From Amaranthus tricolor (lineage: Eukaryota > Streptophyta > Magnoliopsida > Caryophyllales > Amaranthaceae), in assembly GCF_026212465.1 (NCBI RefSeq), contig NC_080059.1, positions 8,634,811 to 8,698,810 on the forward strand: DNA of 64,000 nucleotides, written 5' to 3'. The translations under genes were made by a program, and so were the position numbers. The notes under the pieces were generated by a model, which was given only the letters and a program-made list of their open reading frames with translations, did not search any database and was not told the origin of the DNA. Positions 12,342-25,191 of this stretch are shown in pieces (the stretch's first letter is position 1; the number at the start of each line of letters is the position of its first letter).

Positions 12342-13218
12342 GACGCTGGTCCGTTGCTTTCCAAAATTGGTGCATTTTTAGCTGTTTAAAGGCCATATCT
12401 TGGCTTTTGATCCCATAAGTGTAGTGAATGAAAGTTTATTACTAATCTGACGTGCAATTTGTTTATGGAATAAGAGGTCCATGTGCTCGTTTTTTTGTAT
12501 CCAAAAACCATTTCTTGTTTGATACAATTTGGGATGCTCGAATGAATGCGACTGAGCGGTCTACTATATTGTTATTTATGTTTGGCATCGTCCCCTGAAA
12601 GACTATACCATATGCTCCTATGTTTTTAATGACTCACAAACCTTTACATTTTCTTTTTTTTCTTTTATTTGAGTTTGAACATTAGACAAATCATCTCAAA
12701 TCTCATCTTTTCCTCTATACAAGTATTACGCGGGAGACAGAGATGGGGGATACAAGTACTAAGAAACTAGAGTTGGTCGTGTTAGAAAACATCGGTTTCA
12801 AGACAACTAACGTCCACGAATCTTATTTTTCTTTGAAATCTCATATTTCATCTCAAATATCACCCTATCATTATTTTTTTTTTTTGGATACAAAATCTCT
12901 TTCTCTCACTATTTCCAATCCCATAATTTAAAGGGTGAATATAGTCTTGTCTTAAATTGAGTAAGTATCACTCTTTTCAAGTAAGCTCTTTGAGTTCGAT
13001 TCTCGCTGTCTCTATCCATTTGCCCGCCTTTTTCCTAACTCACTAAAAAAATTCCCTTCAAAAGACAAAAAATAAAACATGAATTTTCAAATAAAATAGT
13101 CTCACAGTGAGATTAAATCTATTAGTTTGACCTAATAATTAATTATAATTTTTAAGTAATCACTTATATTTTTAAAGTGATTACTTTTGATAATTTTAAA
13201 ATGATCTTTATAACCTTA

Positions 13219-13470
13219 AGGTAGTGTTTGGTAACATAAAATTTATTTAGAAATAAGAAATTTAAATTTGGTATTCAAATTCAAGAATCGTAAATGACAC
13301 TTATATACTTGAAATTTGCAAAATTTAATACCTGACCCATTTTACATTGTTATTAGAATTATATGAAATTGACCCAATTCCATATTTACAAATTTTAAAT
13401 TTGCCAAACATAGTATTTTTAGCCCAATTCAACATTTAGAAATGAGTTTCAAGTTACCAAACATACCATT
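13219..13470. mobile_element. MITE-like element with TGTTTGGTAAC inverted ends
   Basis: The left end reads AAGGTAGTGTTTGGTAACAT and the right end, reverse-complemented, AATGGTATGTTTGGTAACTT. The similarity continues inward through 'TTTAGAAAT' / 'TTTCTAAAT'. The interior is AT-rich and non-coding. Ends of this 'gtttggta' type are common in plant hAT or Harbinger-derived MITEs. The target duplication is not clear. Confidence 0.55.
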
Positions 13471-13632
13471 ATAAAAGACTTACTAAATTCAAAATCTCTT
13501 TCCAATCTCAACCTTACCCCTCTCACCTCCAAATTTACGTTAAACAAACACCCTGTAACCTCAAAGAAAAAAATTAAGAGTATTAAAAATCAGATCTTAT
13601 CTTAGTTAGAGACTAAAATCCAATTACTAAAA

Positions 13633-13884
13633 TACTTCTTCTGTTTTCAAATGTTTTTCCCCATTTACTTTTTTCACAATTTTTAAAGTAAATTTTGAGC
13701 TTTAATATCTTTAAATACGTATCATAAAAAATATATAATAAAAAAGTAAACATTAAGACGAATCTAACGAAATTTCACATAGATATATTTTATCATCTAT
13801 ATATCTCTTAAAAATCTTAATCAAATTTCTCTTTTAAAAATATTATTATTTTAACCAAAAAAAACATTAGGAAACGAAGGATTA
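13633..13884. mobile_element. Decayed Stowaway-like MITE
   Basis: The left end TACTTCTTCTGTTTTCAAAT and the reverse complement of the right end (TAATCCTTCGTTTCCTAATG) both continue into GTTTTT and resemble degenerate CTCCCTCCGTTTC-type Stowaway terminal repeats. The interior is AT-rich and non-coding. Confidence 0.5.
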
Positions 13885-14229
13885 TGAGTTCAAATCTAAC
13901 ATGCCTATCCTACAACGTACTCACTTCTCACAACGTAATTTTAAAAAAACAAAAAACTCCTATCTTACTTGGCCAGTTGTAACGAAAAGAAAAGAAAGAA
14001 AGAAGGCAACGAACAGAAAAAAATAGGCCACCCCTTTTAGTGAGACTCAACTGTCAACCTCAACCTACCAGTTCACAGGACACGAGGGCGGTGAACTGTA
14101 TTTGTTTTTTCTTGATACACAACATCTCATTACGATCCAATTTTTTATTTTTCAACATTAACAATTTCAAGATAATATTCATTCACTAACCAGTGATTTT
14201 CTCTTGTTCTTCACTTCTTATTACCACTT

Positions 14230-14720
14230 GGGTATGCTCTATTTTTGATTTTTCATTACTATTAATTTTATCTTCTGTTATTTGATAAATGGGTTTTGAG
14301 TTTTGACTTAAGATTTGTGGGTTTTGTTTATTATTTTTTATAGATTTATTGTTGTTATTATTTATTTATTATTAATTATAATAGTTTTGATTTTGATAGA
14401 AATTTTACATGATTGCCATTCTTTTGTGACAGTTATTAGCTATTAACTTCTATGATTGAGGTCTCTTTTGGGTATGCGAAATTTTTAGATTTTTGATTTG
14501 TATCTTCACGTTTCATTTTTCATTACTTTTTTTTTCTTTCTTGATTAATACTAATTGGGTTTCGACTTTAGGTTTGTGGGGTTTTCTTTTTTTTGTTTTT
14601 TGAGATTTATGATATGATTTATGATTATAGTTTTCAATTTGATAAATTTTTCTATTATTTTCAATTTTTTTGGCAGTTATTATTGCCTATAAAGTTCTAT
14701 CATTGAGGTCTCTTTGGGGG
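14230..14720 (+). repeat. Tandem duplication (about 240 bp) in the leader intron of the BRO1-domain gene
   Basis: Copy 1 (14230-14469) and copy 2 (14470 to about 14718) both start GGGTATGC, pass through 'ttttgatttt..catta', 'aatgggttttgagttttgac' / 'attgggtttcgactttagg' and 'tttgtggg', and end '(t/g)cagttatta...ttctat.attgaggtctctttt'. The copies are diverged but collinear. Both beginnings are usable 5' splice sites. Confidence 0.7.
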
Positions 14721-15219
14721 AGTTATCATGAAACCTATTTTAAATTGGAGCAGAGATTAAGCATCATAAAGCAGATTATGATTAATTAGTAAGGCTTTTT
14801 CCTACTCAATATCTAATTTTTGGGCCCTTTTCTTTTTATCTGTTATTTTTTACTCTTTTATGATTGCTTTGTTGACCGATGTATTGGGTGTTTTTTGATA
14901 TAATTGACTTCTGAATTCTGATGAGCTTACGCTATCCTATTCATTGGTGTATAAAATAAATTTAGTTCTTTTTTAAGCATTTTGGTAGATGATGAAGGAG
15001 AACTAAACCCATTTATTTAGGCTTATAGGGAGTTAACTTTCTTAAACTTTATTGTTATGGAGATGAGTTTTTATGGAATGTGAGAAATTAGGCTTATGAG
15101 CATGTATATTTTTAACTCATACTGACAATCGGTGGAACTGATTTATTGGTTCATGTAGCCGGCTCATCCTTTATCTATGTTTGGATAACATGTTTGGATA
15201 ACATTTTATTTCTCAGAAT

Positions 15220-18200
15220 ATGGGGTGTTTTATATCAACTCCAAAGGAAGCTGATGGAAATAGAAGACGACCAAGCAATATTGGCGAAGTCTCTGTTTTT
15301 GTGCCTGGGCTTCGAATACCCAAACCAGTAGAATTCACTCAGTGCCTTAGCGATGATGTACCAAAAGGTGTTGTAGATCGCTTGTCTGCTCTCAGAACAC
15401 AAATTGTTGTAATGGTCGGCCATGAAGCCCTAACAGTCACAAGATCTAGAAGAAAAACTGCTACTCAACACGGTATATATTGCTATCTAGGAATGATGTG
15501 ATATTTGTTAGCCGTTGGCCATATGTTTTTTAATATTGGTTTATTTGAAACGAATGATTTTTCGTTATGCAGGAAGTTCCACTTTGTCTGATCTTTTGCA
15601 AGCTCTTGAAGATTACTTACCAGTTCTTATGGGATTAGTTAAGGATGGTAAACATCATCACCTTTTGTTTAAATAGTCATGCTAACTTTAGATTCAAGTT
15701 CAATTAAGCTATTTTTTTCAGGAAGCCATTTGCAGCACAAGATTCAATTTGCTTGGGTTAATCAGGAGGATGTTATAGAGGTTGATCCTCGTATTGTATA
15801 AATGTTACATATTTGTTAATTTCTTTGTCTCTCTGTGTATCCCAATCGGGAAATATAATTATTGAGTCATGATTTTTTTTATCTTTCAGGAAACTGCCAT
15901 GTCTAATGCTTGGTACGAGGTTTTGTCAGTCCTACATTTGATGGCAATGCTATCATTATCTCAAGCAAACCTGTTACTTCTTCCCAGAATATCTACTGAT
16001 GGCTATCAACCCAAGGTTTCAGACGGTGAGTGTCGACTTTATGTTTCAGTTGTTGGAAATCAACTACCATTTTATTTAACCATTTTGTGCTCAAAGTTTT
16101 CAAGATATAGAGGTGATGGTACTCTATTTGTAAATTTGATCTCTTAATGGAATATTAAGTTGTTGCTACCCACCGTGGTCTATGTGTGGATGATGTTTTT
16201 GTGATGATTCTAATAAATCAACTGAAGAAGTTCAAGGTCATCAGTCTAGTTGTTTGTTGGTGTAGCCGTGTTCCGTGTAGGTATTGTGTTTCTGAGGTTT
16301 AGTAAGTACTACTTAGAGGCGAAAAGATTTTTAATTGGGGCAAATGCTTTGCCGATCAAGCAACGCCACATTCTTTAGCTAATTGTGATATGAATGAGCT
16401 TGTTTCATTGATATTATTTTTTTCCTAGAATTGAGAAAATAAATGCATTGGGATAATGAAATGTTTTTGAATTGAGAAAATGAAGTGATTAGAGGCAAGG
16501 TGAACACAACCTTTCTTGATGGTAATATAGTTAATGCAATGACGTAATCCTTCTTTTAAGAGATGCTAGGGTTAGGACTTGGGAGAAGTTAAGATCAGTT
16601 TGACACGCAAGGAAGCAAATCCAAGAAGACACGAAGTAGTTTTTGGTGTCCATAAAGGTGTGACTTTTGATTGAAATGTCCTGACGTTCTAGGATCAATA
16701 TAGTGGATTTTGACCTCTTGTTTGTGTGTTCTTGTTGGCATCTCATGTGCGATTCATCTTAATTCATATTGCTTGCTTAAAAAAGATGCGGTTACGGATG
16801 CGTTTGCGGAAACAATCGCAGTGTCACGAAAAAACAGCTATAACAGATTAATAACGCGAATCGTGGCCAACACGGTGCAAATTTTCGATAAAAATCACAT
16901 AAGGTGAATTTTAAGCTTATAATAGCATTTTTTGTTGTTGAAGTTAATGTATCCATAGTGTGATTGCGTGTCTACGCATCCTAATATTTGTTCTATGTGG
17001 CCTACTATGCCGACGTTGTAGTCTTTACAGCATCTTTTCGATTTTAAATGATCACCTTCTAATGCTGTCTTATTCCCAAGAAGTTTTTGTAATGAGAATA
17101 TTTGGATGACACTTGAGAACATTGACTTTTACGGATGCTTCTAAGGAGTACCTTTATAATTGACCATTTTATAGCTCTTATAGAACAATCGACTAATCAT
17201 TTCTTAAGGGCTAGTTTTTTGAGACTAATAGCTGAATATATATGATAGACGTGTTAATTAAGCATGATTCGTTAGAGGAAAAACTTGATAAACGATTTAT
17301 GCTTGAGATTGGTGACATTCAGTTCAACAATTTATAATTCATCTAAAATCAGTTTCGTTTCTATGTACAGCAAATATTTTTTTTTTATCCTTTAAAGTGT
17401 TCTCCAAATCTTTGAAATATAGGGGATTTGAAAAAATTGCATTTCGTCTTAAATAATCTATACTGTTGTTTAAATCATACAGAAAGCAGGCGTGCTTCTG
17501 TTGATGTATTCTTGAAAGCAGCAGGATACCTCGATTGTGCTATCCGCCATGTTTTTCCACAACTTTCAGTTGAAATGAGGTTGGGTTAATTATATTGTAG
17601 AGCTTCTCTTTTTATTCGAAATGCTTATCATTTTCATTACAGGAGAAAATTGCCTGTTGACCTAGCTGAAGGAGTTATTCGGGCGCTTTCCCTGCAGGCA
17701 TTGGGCCAGGTAGTTGCAGCTCTAACTTAATTTTCCCATGCATGCAAGCAATTACATTCTTTCACCTTGATTAGTTCGGTTGCTAACACATGGTTTAAGA
17801 AGAGGGACAAACATTTGGTGACATTTAGAACTCGAGTAAATGTAATCTAAATTGGCCGGGTTTTGACAAGGAGTATAGAAGGAGGTAGTTTCCTAAATCT
17901 GAAGTATATAGTTGGAGAGTGTGTGGCCACCCAAAACAAAGTACTTGTTCTAGACGTTCGCTTGCATGCAACGCTTTAATTATGCCTCAAAACAAAATCA
18001 ATAGTGGTACTACGTGCATTACTTTTGTCTCATGAGTTTGACAATATTTCTATTTTGGTCCGTCTCTATTATTTTACAACATATCTATTTTGGGTAATAT
18101 ACATTTTCTTTCAGTCTCAATTATTTTGCTACATATCTAATTTCGGTAATATACATTTTCTTTCACTTTTAATCTTATTCAAACAATTTATTTTAAAGCA

Positions 18201-21200
18201 AGTAGAACAATTTCATGTATTCTCATTTGAATTTTTACTTTTTGATCATAGGGTGTAGATATTCAACTTGGTATGGCAATTGATAGTGCGAAAGCTACAC
18301 TTGCTGTTAAACGAAGGCTGGCTTGTGAAATGGTGAAATGCTGGCAACAGGTATGTGCCTCTTATATAATATTTGTTCTAAAATACTTGTACCTAAGGCA
18401 TCATCTGACCTTTCTGGTGTCACGTTGTGAACTTCAGCGATTTATTTCTATAACTTCCTCCACTATTTATTCGTTAAAACTGCAACACTTCCCTTTTTGG
18501 TGTAAATCACTTGCCTTACTTCTTCTCGGCTTTATATTATTCATGTTACTTTCATGATCACATTGTTAGTGAAGAAAAGGAGGATGTGCAATTAGAATAA
18601 AAGTAAAATAAAACTAAAATCTAATGAAAACTATTATGAATATATTTAGAAATGTGATGTTGAGATTCTAACTCGGTATAGGCTTAGTTGATGGATTCTA
18701 CTCAAAAGCTTCAGAAAATTAATTAACATGTGTTAGTGATTTTGTAAGTAGTTTCATGGATGGGACATCTTGTCCCTTAAGTTACTTTCTATTTTATTAT
18801 TATCTTTTCTTTATCAAAACAAAGGTCCCGCACTAACCCTAATGTTAGTAACTTCAAAAAGCTCCAAGAAGCTAGGAGAAGATAAATTATTTGTGTGCTT
18901 TGGGATTAAATGAGCGAGAAATTTCAGGAATTTGTTAAATTGAACAAGAAACTTGCCAATTTTTTTGTGGGAAATTTCATGATTTGGTGTTGTGGACTTT
19001 TTCCGAGGGTTTATACGATGGTTAATTTGGAGGGTAATTGATTGAGATGAGAACTGAGAAGTGAAGAGGGATGAGATCCATGTGATATAAATTTTGAAAA
19101 ATGATGGACTCTGTGGGTATTGATCAAATTGCAAAATCAGGTAGTTAATTTAGGATTTTTTATTAGGTAGTTAAAGTCATACATTAGGTACTTTAACATT
19201 TGTCCCCTTTATTTATCAAAAATCAAATTATTGTCATGGGCTAGGTTTCAAAAACAGAGGGTGGTAGGGAAAGAACTTAAAAACGATTTTGCACCGTAGG
19301 TGCTCCAAGAGGCAGTTTCTTGCTCATTTGGAACTTCATTTGAGCAGATGAACAAATATACATTCCATGTAAGCATAGTTCATCTAGGTTTAAGATAAAA
19401 GGTTGTAAGAAAAAAATGAAGAGAATGCAATACATATTAGTGAGGTATATACCCACTTTTAATTAGATCAATGGCCGGTTGTACGACTTTAATTTTTCTA
19501 GCTTGTAAAAGTTTTCCGTTACCAAAAATTGTGAAACAGTGATCTATATTTTTGTGAAACCAAGGAACACTACTTGAGATATATGCCTCTTCATCTCATC
19601 TTAAGACTTTCAGTGATACTTAATTTGCATCGTTGATTTTAAGATTGTTCTATTAAGTTGTCTTTGCTTGTGTTAATTTCGAGCTTTGTGCAGGCGCAAG
19701 ATAATATTATGAATTTACCATTATCTAATGGATGGGGAGAAAAACATCAACTTTTTATCAAGTATAAGTATGTTGAAGCCAAGGTATTGAATGGATGCTC
19801 TATTTTTTCTTTTTGTTTTTTACTTTTGTTGCCTTGGGTTTCATCTTACTGGTTACGATGTTTTTCAAAAATTTATATTCTTTCTTGATTTCCCGAGCCC
19901 AAAGGAGATCCCCTTGTTTACGAAGTTATGCATTTTTTATTGTTAAGAGTTTGGTTTGGTTTACAAAGTTACCTCTGTCCCTCTGAGTAAATGCTAACAA
20001 CCCATCAAAGAAGCCAACTAACCGGCCAATGGAGTAATGGACAATTGCCAAACATTTCCTATTTGTGGCTTATTTTTCACGTTCCTAGTTTTCTCTAGGG
20101 TTCCTAAGCTACCCTCACATTCACTTTTTGGCTGTTTCTTTTCTCAATATATTGCCATTTAGTTTTGTCCGTGAGGCTAGTCTGCGTTGGGCCAAAAAAA
20201 TGAAAAAAAAGCAAGAATCATTGAAATGTAAGGTTTTTTCTTGTGGAGGGCCTGGTGTTAGGTCTTCAGTGGATTCATTGTGTGGCGGGTATGCCGTTGC
20301 TATTGAATACGTAATTAGGGATGGTCATAGGTTGAATCTCATAAGACCCAAATCTGACTTTAAATCTATTTCCGTGACCCAGAAACTTTGATTTTAGGAT
20401 CTAAAAAAGTTGGACAACCTTTACCCAGGTTGTTAAGGATCTAAAAATTTTGGACTCTCCCATGCTAGTTTCAAAATATGATTTTGTTGCTTTTGTCCAA
20501 CTTCTCGTAGGGTGCTGCTTACTATTATCATGGACTCATTTTGGATGAAGTCAACACAGAGAAGTCCCATGGTATGGCTATCGCTGCCTTGCAAGTAGCC
20601 GATGAATATCTTAAAGAAAGTAAAAAGGCTTGTGAAGCATTCAACGTGAACCCTCCTCAATCAAGGTATTACATCTGTCAATATCACTATCAGTTTTTAT
20701 CCTATTGCTCTCGTTGTCTTTCTATTTGGTAAGTTTTAGATGAATTCAGGCTTGGTGCTAGCTATCTGTAACTATAACTAAATTATACATCCACCCCTCT
20801 TGTATAAGATCGTCTCACTGTGAGATAACCTCAAAACAAGAAGCCCATAAGCTAAAAGTTTCTATTATTGGGTTATTTAACTCAAGTATGAAACATGTCT
20901 CATGGTGAGACCGTCTCATACAAGAATTTGTGATTAAATACATCATACACTGAAACTTGGACCACAACACTTACGAAAAAAAAAAATTTAGAAACTCCAA
21001 ACCTGTCGGGATTAGTAGATTGGAATGACTAATAAGTGTTCTCTATGTGCAAGTGGTGGTGCTTTGCTCGACAGAGTGTTACTTTATCCTGATTCCACTG
21101 TATCAAAGTTACTGGTTGTGCTTTAAAGCAAGTAGTTTAATTGCTATGTTTAAGAACTTATCATAAGATGATTTTGTTTAATTTTTGAGATTTCACTCAT

Positions 21201-24023
21201 CATTATCATCTTCTCATATAGGTTTAAATGATGTAAAACGTGTTGAACATGTCAACTTTTAACATCGAATTTTAGTTTATTTTAGACTCTTTATTTATGT
21301 GAATTTGCACATGATATTTGATACCAAGGGTGGAGGGATGGTCATGGGTCGAGTTTGGACCTACCAACTAGACCCTTTTATTTTTTTGTGGACTTGAAAC
21401 TGAAACTATAGGGTCTAAAAAATTAGACCTGGACCTAGATCCGTCGGTCTAATGGGTTTAGGGTCCTAAATGGGTCTTAATCTAAATGTTCATACTTTAT
21501 CTTTTTACATTTTAAAGATTAAATTAGGTCTATAGGTCATATATAAGTCGAAATTTAGTCCAAACGAATATAAAGTATGTTTAATATGAGTCTAAAATTG
21601 ATTATGGTTTGGGTCATGGGTCGGGCCTAGTGCTGGTCTGGGTTTGGTTGGCTCTAGAGTGGGTGTGGGTCTAATGACCCCAGCCCTACTCAGTCCCATT
21701 TACGTTTTTTGGACGCAAATCCGACCCTGATCTGTTGGGTCTCAAAAATTGGTTCAGACCCTAAAATTAGCGTCGAGTTTGGGACAGGTCTAATAGGGTC
21801 TTGAACCCATGACCATCGCATTTAGAAACAACCTCTTTGTTTTCACTGACATGGATGATGTTGTGTACATCTGACCCCCAAAGTCCACGTAGGTAGGAGA
21901 CTATTAATGGCGTTGGATATTGCACGGATGATGTTGGAAAATGTTATAGCAATCAACTATGCAGCAACAACAATGTCATAGCCTCAATCCTAAAACCTAA
22001 ATAGTTACATTTAAAAACCTCTTAAGCATCAAGCTGTCATCGCCTTACCCAGCACAGCCGAACCCGCCTCCCAAACCCCCTTGTTTTCCTCCATCTCAAC
22101 ACCATTTTCCTCTTCTGGCTCACACCATGAGTAAAAACCAGAGAAAGAGAGAGATAAGGAAAAACAAATCAGAAGTCTTCATCTTTTAATTGCATCAAAC
22201 TTGCTACCATGCTAGATTGGTTACAAAGATTCTCTTTTGAGAACATTTCCATAATATCCTCATAACAGAATTCTGTTGTATTACTTCCCACACGCCACAT
22301 CACAAGCTTCTTTCCCGTTCTTGCACCTGTGATACGTCAAAATGCCCTTGTTATGCTTTCAGGTATGACACAAGCATTTGTGTGCAGTCTCTACGTGCCC
22401 ACATTTCACATACACAGAAATCAAGTGAGTTTGAAGATCCTACTCCTACTCAATTTTTAATTTCGTTAACAACCCATGATTCTGCAAACCTTCTTTTAGT
22501 TATCCAAATTGAGAACAAGCTATGAGATCAAAGAAGAGAATATTTTTCCATTCAAAAACCTTTCTCAAGCATGAAATTGATAATACAAGAGAAAACTTTG
22601 ATTTATAGTTAGCAGCCGATGATGTAACAAGTACTTCTATTCCTATGATTTTGCTACATTTTCCATGCAGGGTCGTTGTCTAGTTTTCTACATTTCTCTT
22701 TCTTAATCTCTTCATAAACTCATTCTCTCTCTCTCTTCATCTCATTCACATAGTTTCAGTTCCCTTGTCCCTTGTCTTATTCTTCCACTACAAATTAATA
22801 AATTAATAAAGTTCATTTGTAGCAAATTCAATGTGATACAGGAACTACATTAAATGTCGAAGGACCTCTCTTGGATTATATTGTTTCAACCCTCATAATT
22901 TCATGTTCATTGTCTGGCTGTGTTTTTTTTGGAGCCAAGAAGATTCTAAATTATAAAAAGCTAAAGGACTTGCTTCTTAACTCTTGGTAGTTATCTTTGT
23001 ACACATGGGAAAACTGATGTCTGTGATTTCATTTAGCTTGGTAATGGAGTTGTCATCTATTAATGAAGTGTTTCAAATATGTCTTTGTTCAGTAAGGGTG
23101 TTTCCATGTGAATTTCTACCTCTTGTGCATTTTGTTGACTTATTAATGAGCATAAGGCACCTCAAACTAAGGCTTTTTTTATTCTTAGGAATCCACCATC
23201 ATGGGGAACCATGAAGTATCTTTCTGAAAAAATTCCTAAAGACACGGCTAGCAAGGTGCGGATCAATCGGGATTTATATACACATGAAAAGTAAGCTTTT
23301 GTTTGGAACATACAACTGTTTCTAATATTAATTAATTACTGATTTTTTTTATTATTTCTGTATTACAAGTTCATTTTCTTTGCTGACCAGATTTTTTGTT
23401 CGTCTTAAATAATATCTGAACATTCTTTATAAAGAGTCATATGCAAAGGGCTAAACCCTTGTTTGTAAGAGAGGTTATAAGCATTGGCGGATCGAAAAAA
23501 AAGAGGTGATATCAATAATTTTTAAAAAACAATAATGGGTTTTGAACCCTGGTCATTTATGTGTAAGACAATAACACTAACCAACTCATCTAGGGCAATT
23601 ATTTTGGATTTAAGTGATGTCAACTGACCTAAGTGACCTCATAGTGTATCCACCCATGGTTATAAGTGTAACAAGTAGTTTAGTAGGCTGTGTCCCCTTT
23701 ATAGTTCCACTCGTATCGTGTGGTTTTGAACTATGTTGATGAGAATATAAGCACTTTATGGAGTAGTTTGACATCCCTTATGTTTGTAAATCCTTCAAAA
23801 GCTCTCGGCTATAGCTCTCGTGTAAGAGAGCATATCGATATCGTAGTAGTTTAAAACATTCTTGGAGATGCTACTTAAAGCCCGCAATCACTCGTCTATG
23901 TGCAGAATCATGGAGACAGCACCAACACTGCCTGATTTTTCTCTAGCACTTACGCCTGATGAATATCAATTACCTCCCGTGCATTCTTGTTGGAGCGGAG
24001 AGACTACAAATTCCGGGCAATAA
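15220..24023 (+). CDS. BRO1-domain endosomal-targeting protein, N-myristoylated
   Basis: The product belongs to the small plant BRO1-like family (Arabidopsis At1g73390/At1g17940 type). BRO1 domains bind ESCRT-III components and act on endosomal membranes in multivesicular body sorting; the exact role of this paralogue is inferred. Coding exons are 15220-15472, 15573-15647, 15722-15780, 15890-16025, 17483-17579, 17643-17709, 18252-18350, 19694-19783, 20511-20665, 23189-23290 and 23906-24023. They total 1251 bp, 416 residues, all phases consistent. The N-terminus MGCFISTPKEADGNRRR has Gly2 and Cys3, a myristoylation/palmitoylation signal. Family segments include VFVPGLRIPKPVEF, AMSNAWYEVLSVLHLMAML, ANLLLLPRISTDGYQPKVSD, AKATLAVKRRLACEMVK, GWGEKHQLFIKYKYVEAK and SHGMAIAALQVADEYLKESK. 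The BRO1-type helical domain fills most of the protein. The tail ends CWSGETTNSGQ, slightly longer than the family's usual WSE end. Confidence 0.92.
20798..20924. mobile_element. Short inverted-repeat element (GAGACGGT family), copy 2
   Basis: The ends are inverted: CTTGTATAAGATCGTCTCAC at the left and, on the other strand, CTTGTATGAGACGGTCTCAC at the right. The centre 'aaaagtttctattattgggttatttaactcaa' is shared with the copy at 25080-25191. About 127 bp, non-coding, in intron 9 of the BRO1-domain gene. Confidence 0.7.
21338..21817. mobile_element. 480-bp non-autonomous element with GATGGTCATGGGT inverted ends
   Basis: The left end GATGGTCATGGGTC is matched on the other strand by the right end GATGGTCATGGGTT. 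The interior is filled with GGGTCTA / GGACC / TAGACCC motifs in both orientations and has no open reading frame. A related left end (GGGATGGTCATAGGTTGAA) occurs near 20319 in the preceding intron. The superfamily is not determined. Confidence 0.6.
21840..21935 (-). repeat. SINE-like dispersed repeat, minus-strand copy
   Basis: The reverse complement contains the phrases CGCCATTAATAGTCTCCTAC, CACGTGG-like 'CTACGTGGACTTTGGGGGTC' and AGATGTACACAAC. These correspond in order to the family phrases GCCATTAAGTGGCTCCCAC, CTAGGTGGGGTTTG and GGATGTACGCAGCC seen at 52395-52560. It is probably a diverged SINE fragment. Confidence 0.45.
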
Positions 24024-24478
24024 GGCTTTAGTGAGCGTTCCATTTCGATGGCATGCTTGACACCCACATTTTCTTTTGTAACCGAGATGATCTTTGGAAT
24101 ATTTGAAGATGAGAAGGAAAATATTGGTCAATTGTGACATTATTTCTTGGGTGCAGCTAGAGGACTTTAGTTCTATATGTTCCAATCATTCCTTGAAGGT
24201 TTCCCATGCACAAACCTACCAACAAAAAATCATGTATAATTGTATAATATCAAATGTTGGGAGGTGTCTTTCTTTTCAATATTGAAATAGTTTTGTGTAT
24301 TACTTATTTTCATTTACTATTTAGTAATATTGCAAAAATAATACTATGATAAACTAATTTCATATTTTTCGTTGAATTCTTGTTTATTAGTCTTTCGTTC
24401 GGGTGAGACAATGTTAGGCTAGTTGGTGTTCTTACTTTTATTCCTCCTAAGCTTGCTCGAAAATAAGCAAGGGATAAG

Positions 24479-24657
24479 TAGAGGTGTACAATGGGTGTTC
24501 AGGTGGGTTTCAAGTGCGTAATACCTCGGGTCCGGTTAATTTCGGTCCTTGTATGTATGTAATTATCTTGACAATCAAATTTGATTTTTATTTGTGTATT
24601 ATTGTTGGTCGAGTCATATTCAATTTCGATTAATTGAGTCAATTTTAGACACTTCTA
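24479..24657. mobile_element. hAT-like MITE with near-perfect 8-bp target duplication
   Basis: The ends are inverted: TAGAGGTGTACA at the left and TAGAAGTGTCTA (other strand) at the right. The 8-bp flanks are GGGATAAG on the left and GGAATAAG on the right, 7 of 8 identical. 179 bp, non-coding, with GGGT/GGTCC motifs. It matches the elements at 32372-32555 and 62917-63105 in end sequence, size and target length. Confidence 0.68.
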
Positions 24658-24725
24658 GGAATAAGAATGAAATATTTTGATGTGTTATTAAAAAAAAATG
24701 TTTAGGTGCACATGTCTCCGCATTT

Positions 24726-25012
24726 AGGGCTTGTTTGGTATCCATTTTTTGAAGGTCACTAATGGAAACGCCTAACTCAAACCGTTACATATTGTTTGTT
24801 TCAACTCTAAAGTAATTGTTTACGTTACTTTCAGGAAATAGAATCCTCTAATTTTTTACCGCTCGTAATAGTGGTGTAACGAATTCCCTTACCTTATTCC
24901 CTTTGCTCTCTTCATACCAAACAAATAATAACAACACCACTTACCATTACCTCATCTCTATTTATACATTCCCTTTCCATTACATTTTAAGTTGTCATAC
25001 CAAACACCCCCT
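24726..25012. mobile_element. MITE with GCTTGTTTGGTAT inverted ends
   Basis: The left end AGGGCTTGTTTGGTATCC is matched on the other strand by AAGGGGGTGTTTGGTATGA at the right. The interior 'cattacctcatctctatttatacattccctttccattaca' type text is common in plant non-autonomous DNA elements. No coding. Target duplication unclear. Confidence 0.6.
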
Positions 25013-25079
25013 TAGAGTGATTTGGAGGCATTTTTGGATTGATTTATAATGGTTTTTGCCCATTTGATGTTCAGCCCCT

Positions 25080-25191
25080 CTTGTCCGCGAGATGAGTCCA
25101 TACAAAAGGCTCATTATGCTAAAAGTTTTTATTATTGGGCTATTTAACTCAAATATATAGTACGTCTCACAGTGAGACCGTTTTATACAAG
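25080..25191. mobile_element. Short inverted-repeat element (GAGACGGT family), copy 3
   Basis: It ends with 'gtctcacagtgagaccgttttatacaag' and starts with the degenerate inverse 'cttgtccgcgagatgagtccatacaa'. The centre 'gctaaaagtttttattattgggctatttaactcaa' is nearly identical to copy 2 at 20798-20924. Non-coding. Confidence 0.65.

Larger units (their letters stand above)
12342..15219. other. Intergenic region and 5' leader of the BRO1-domain gene
   Basis: The first few hundred bases are the likely 3' UTR of NDUFA5. Two MITE-like elements follow (13219-13470 and 13633-13884). From about 14150 the sequence is the likely 5' UTR of the next gene, with a leader intron whose acceptor (TTTATTTCTCAG) ends at 15216, three bases before the start codon. 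A plausible donor is GG|GTATGC at 14232, and a second copy of that donor lies 240 bp further on. No other protein-coding gene was recognised. Confidence 0.6.

Noticed and set aside
16780..16915. CG-containing phrase 'gcggttacggatgcgtttgcgg' possibly related to text near 39225-39290
   Set aside because: The similarity is too short and diffuse to define a repeat family with boundaries.
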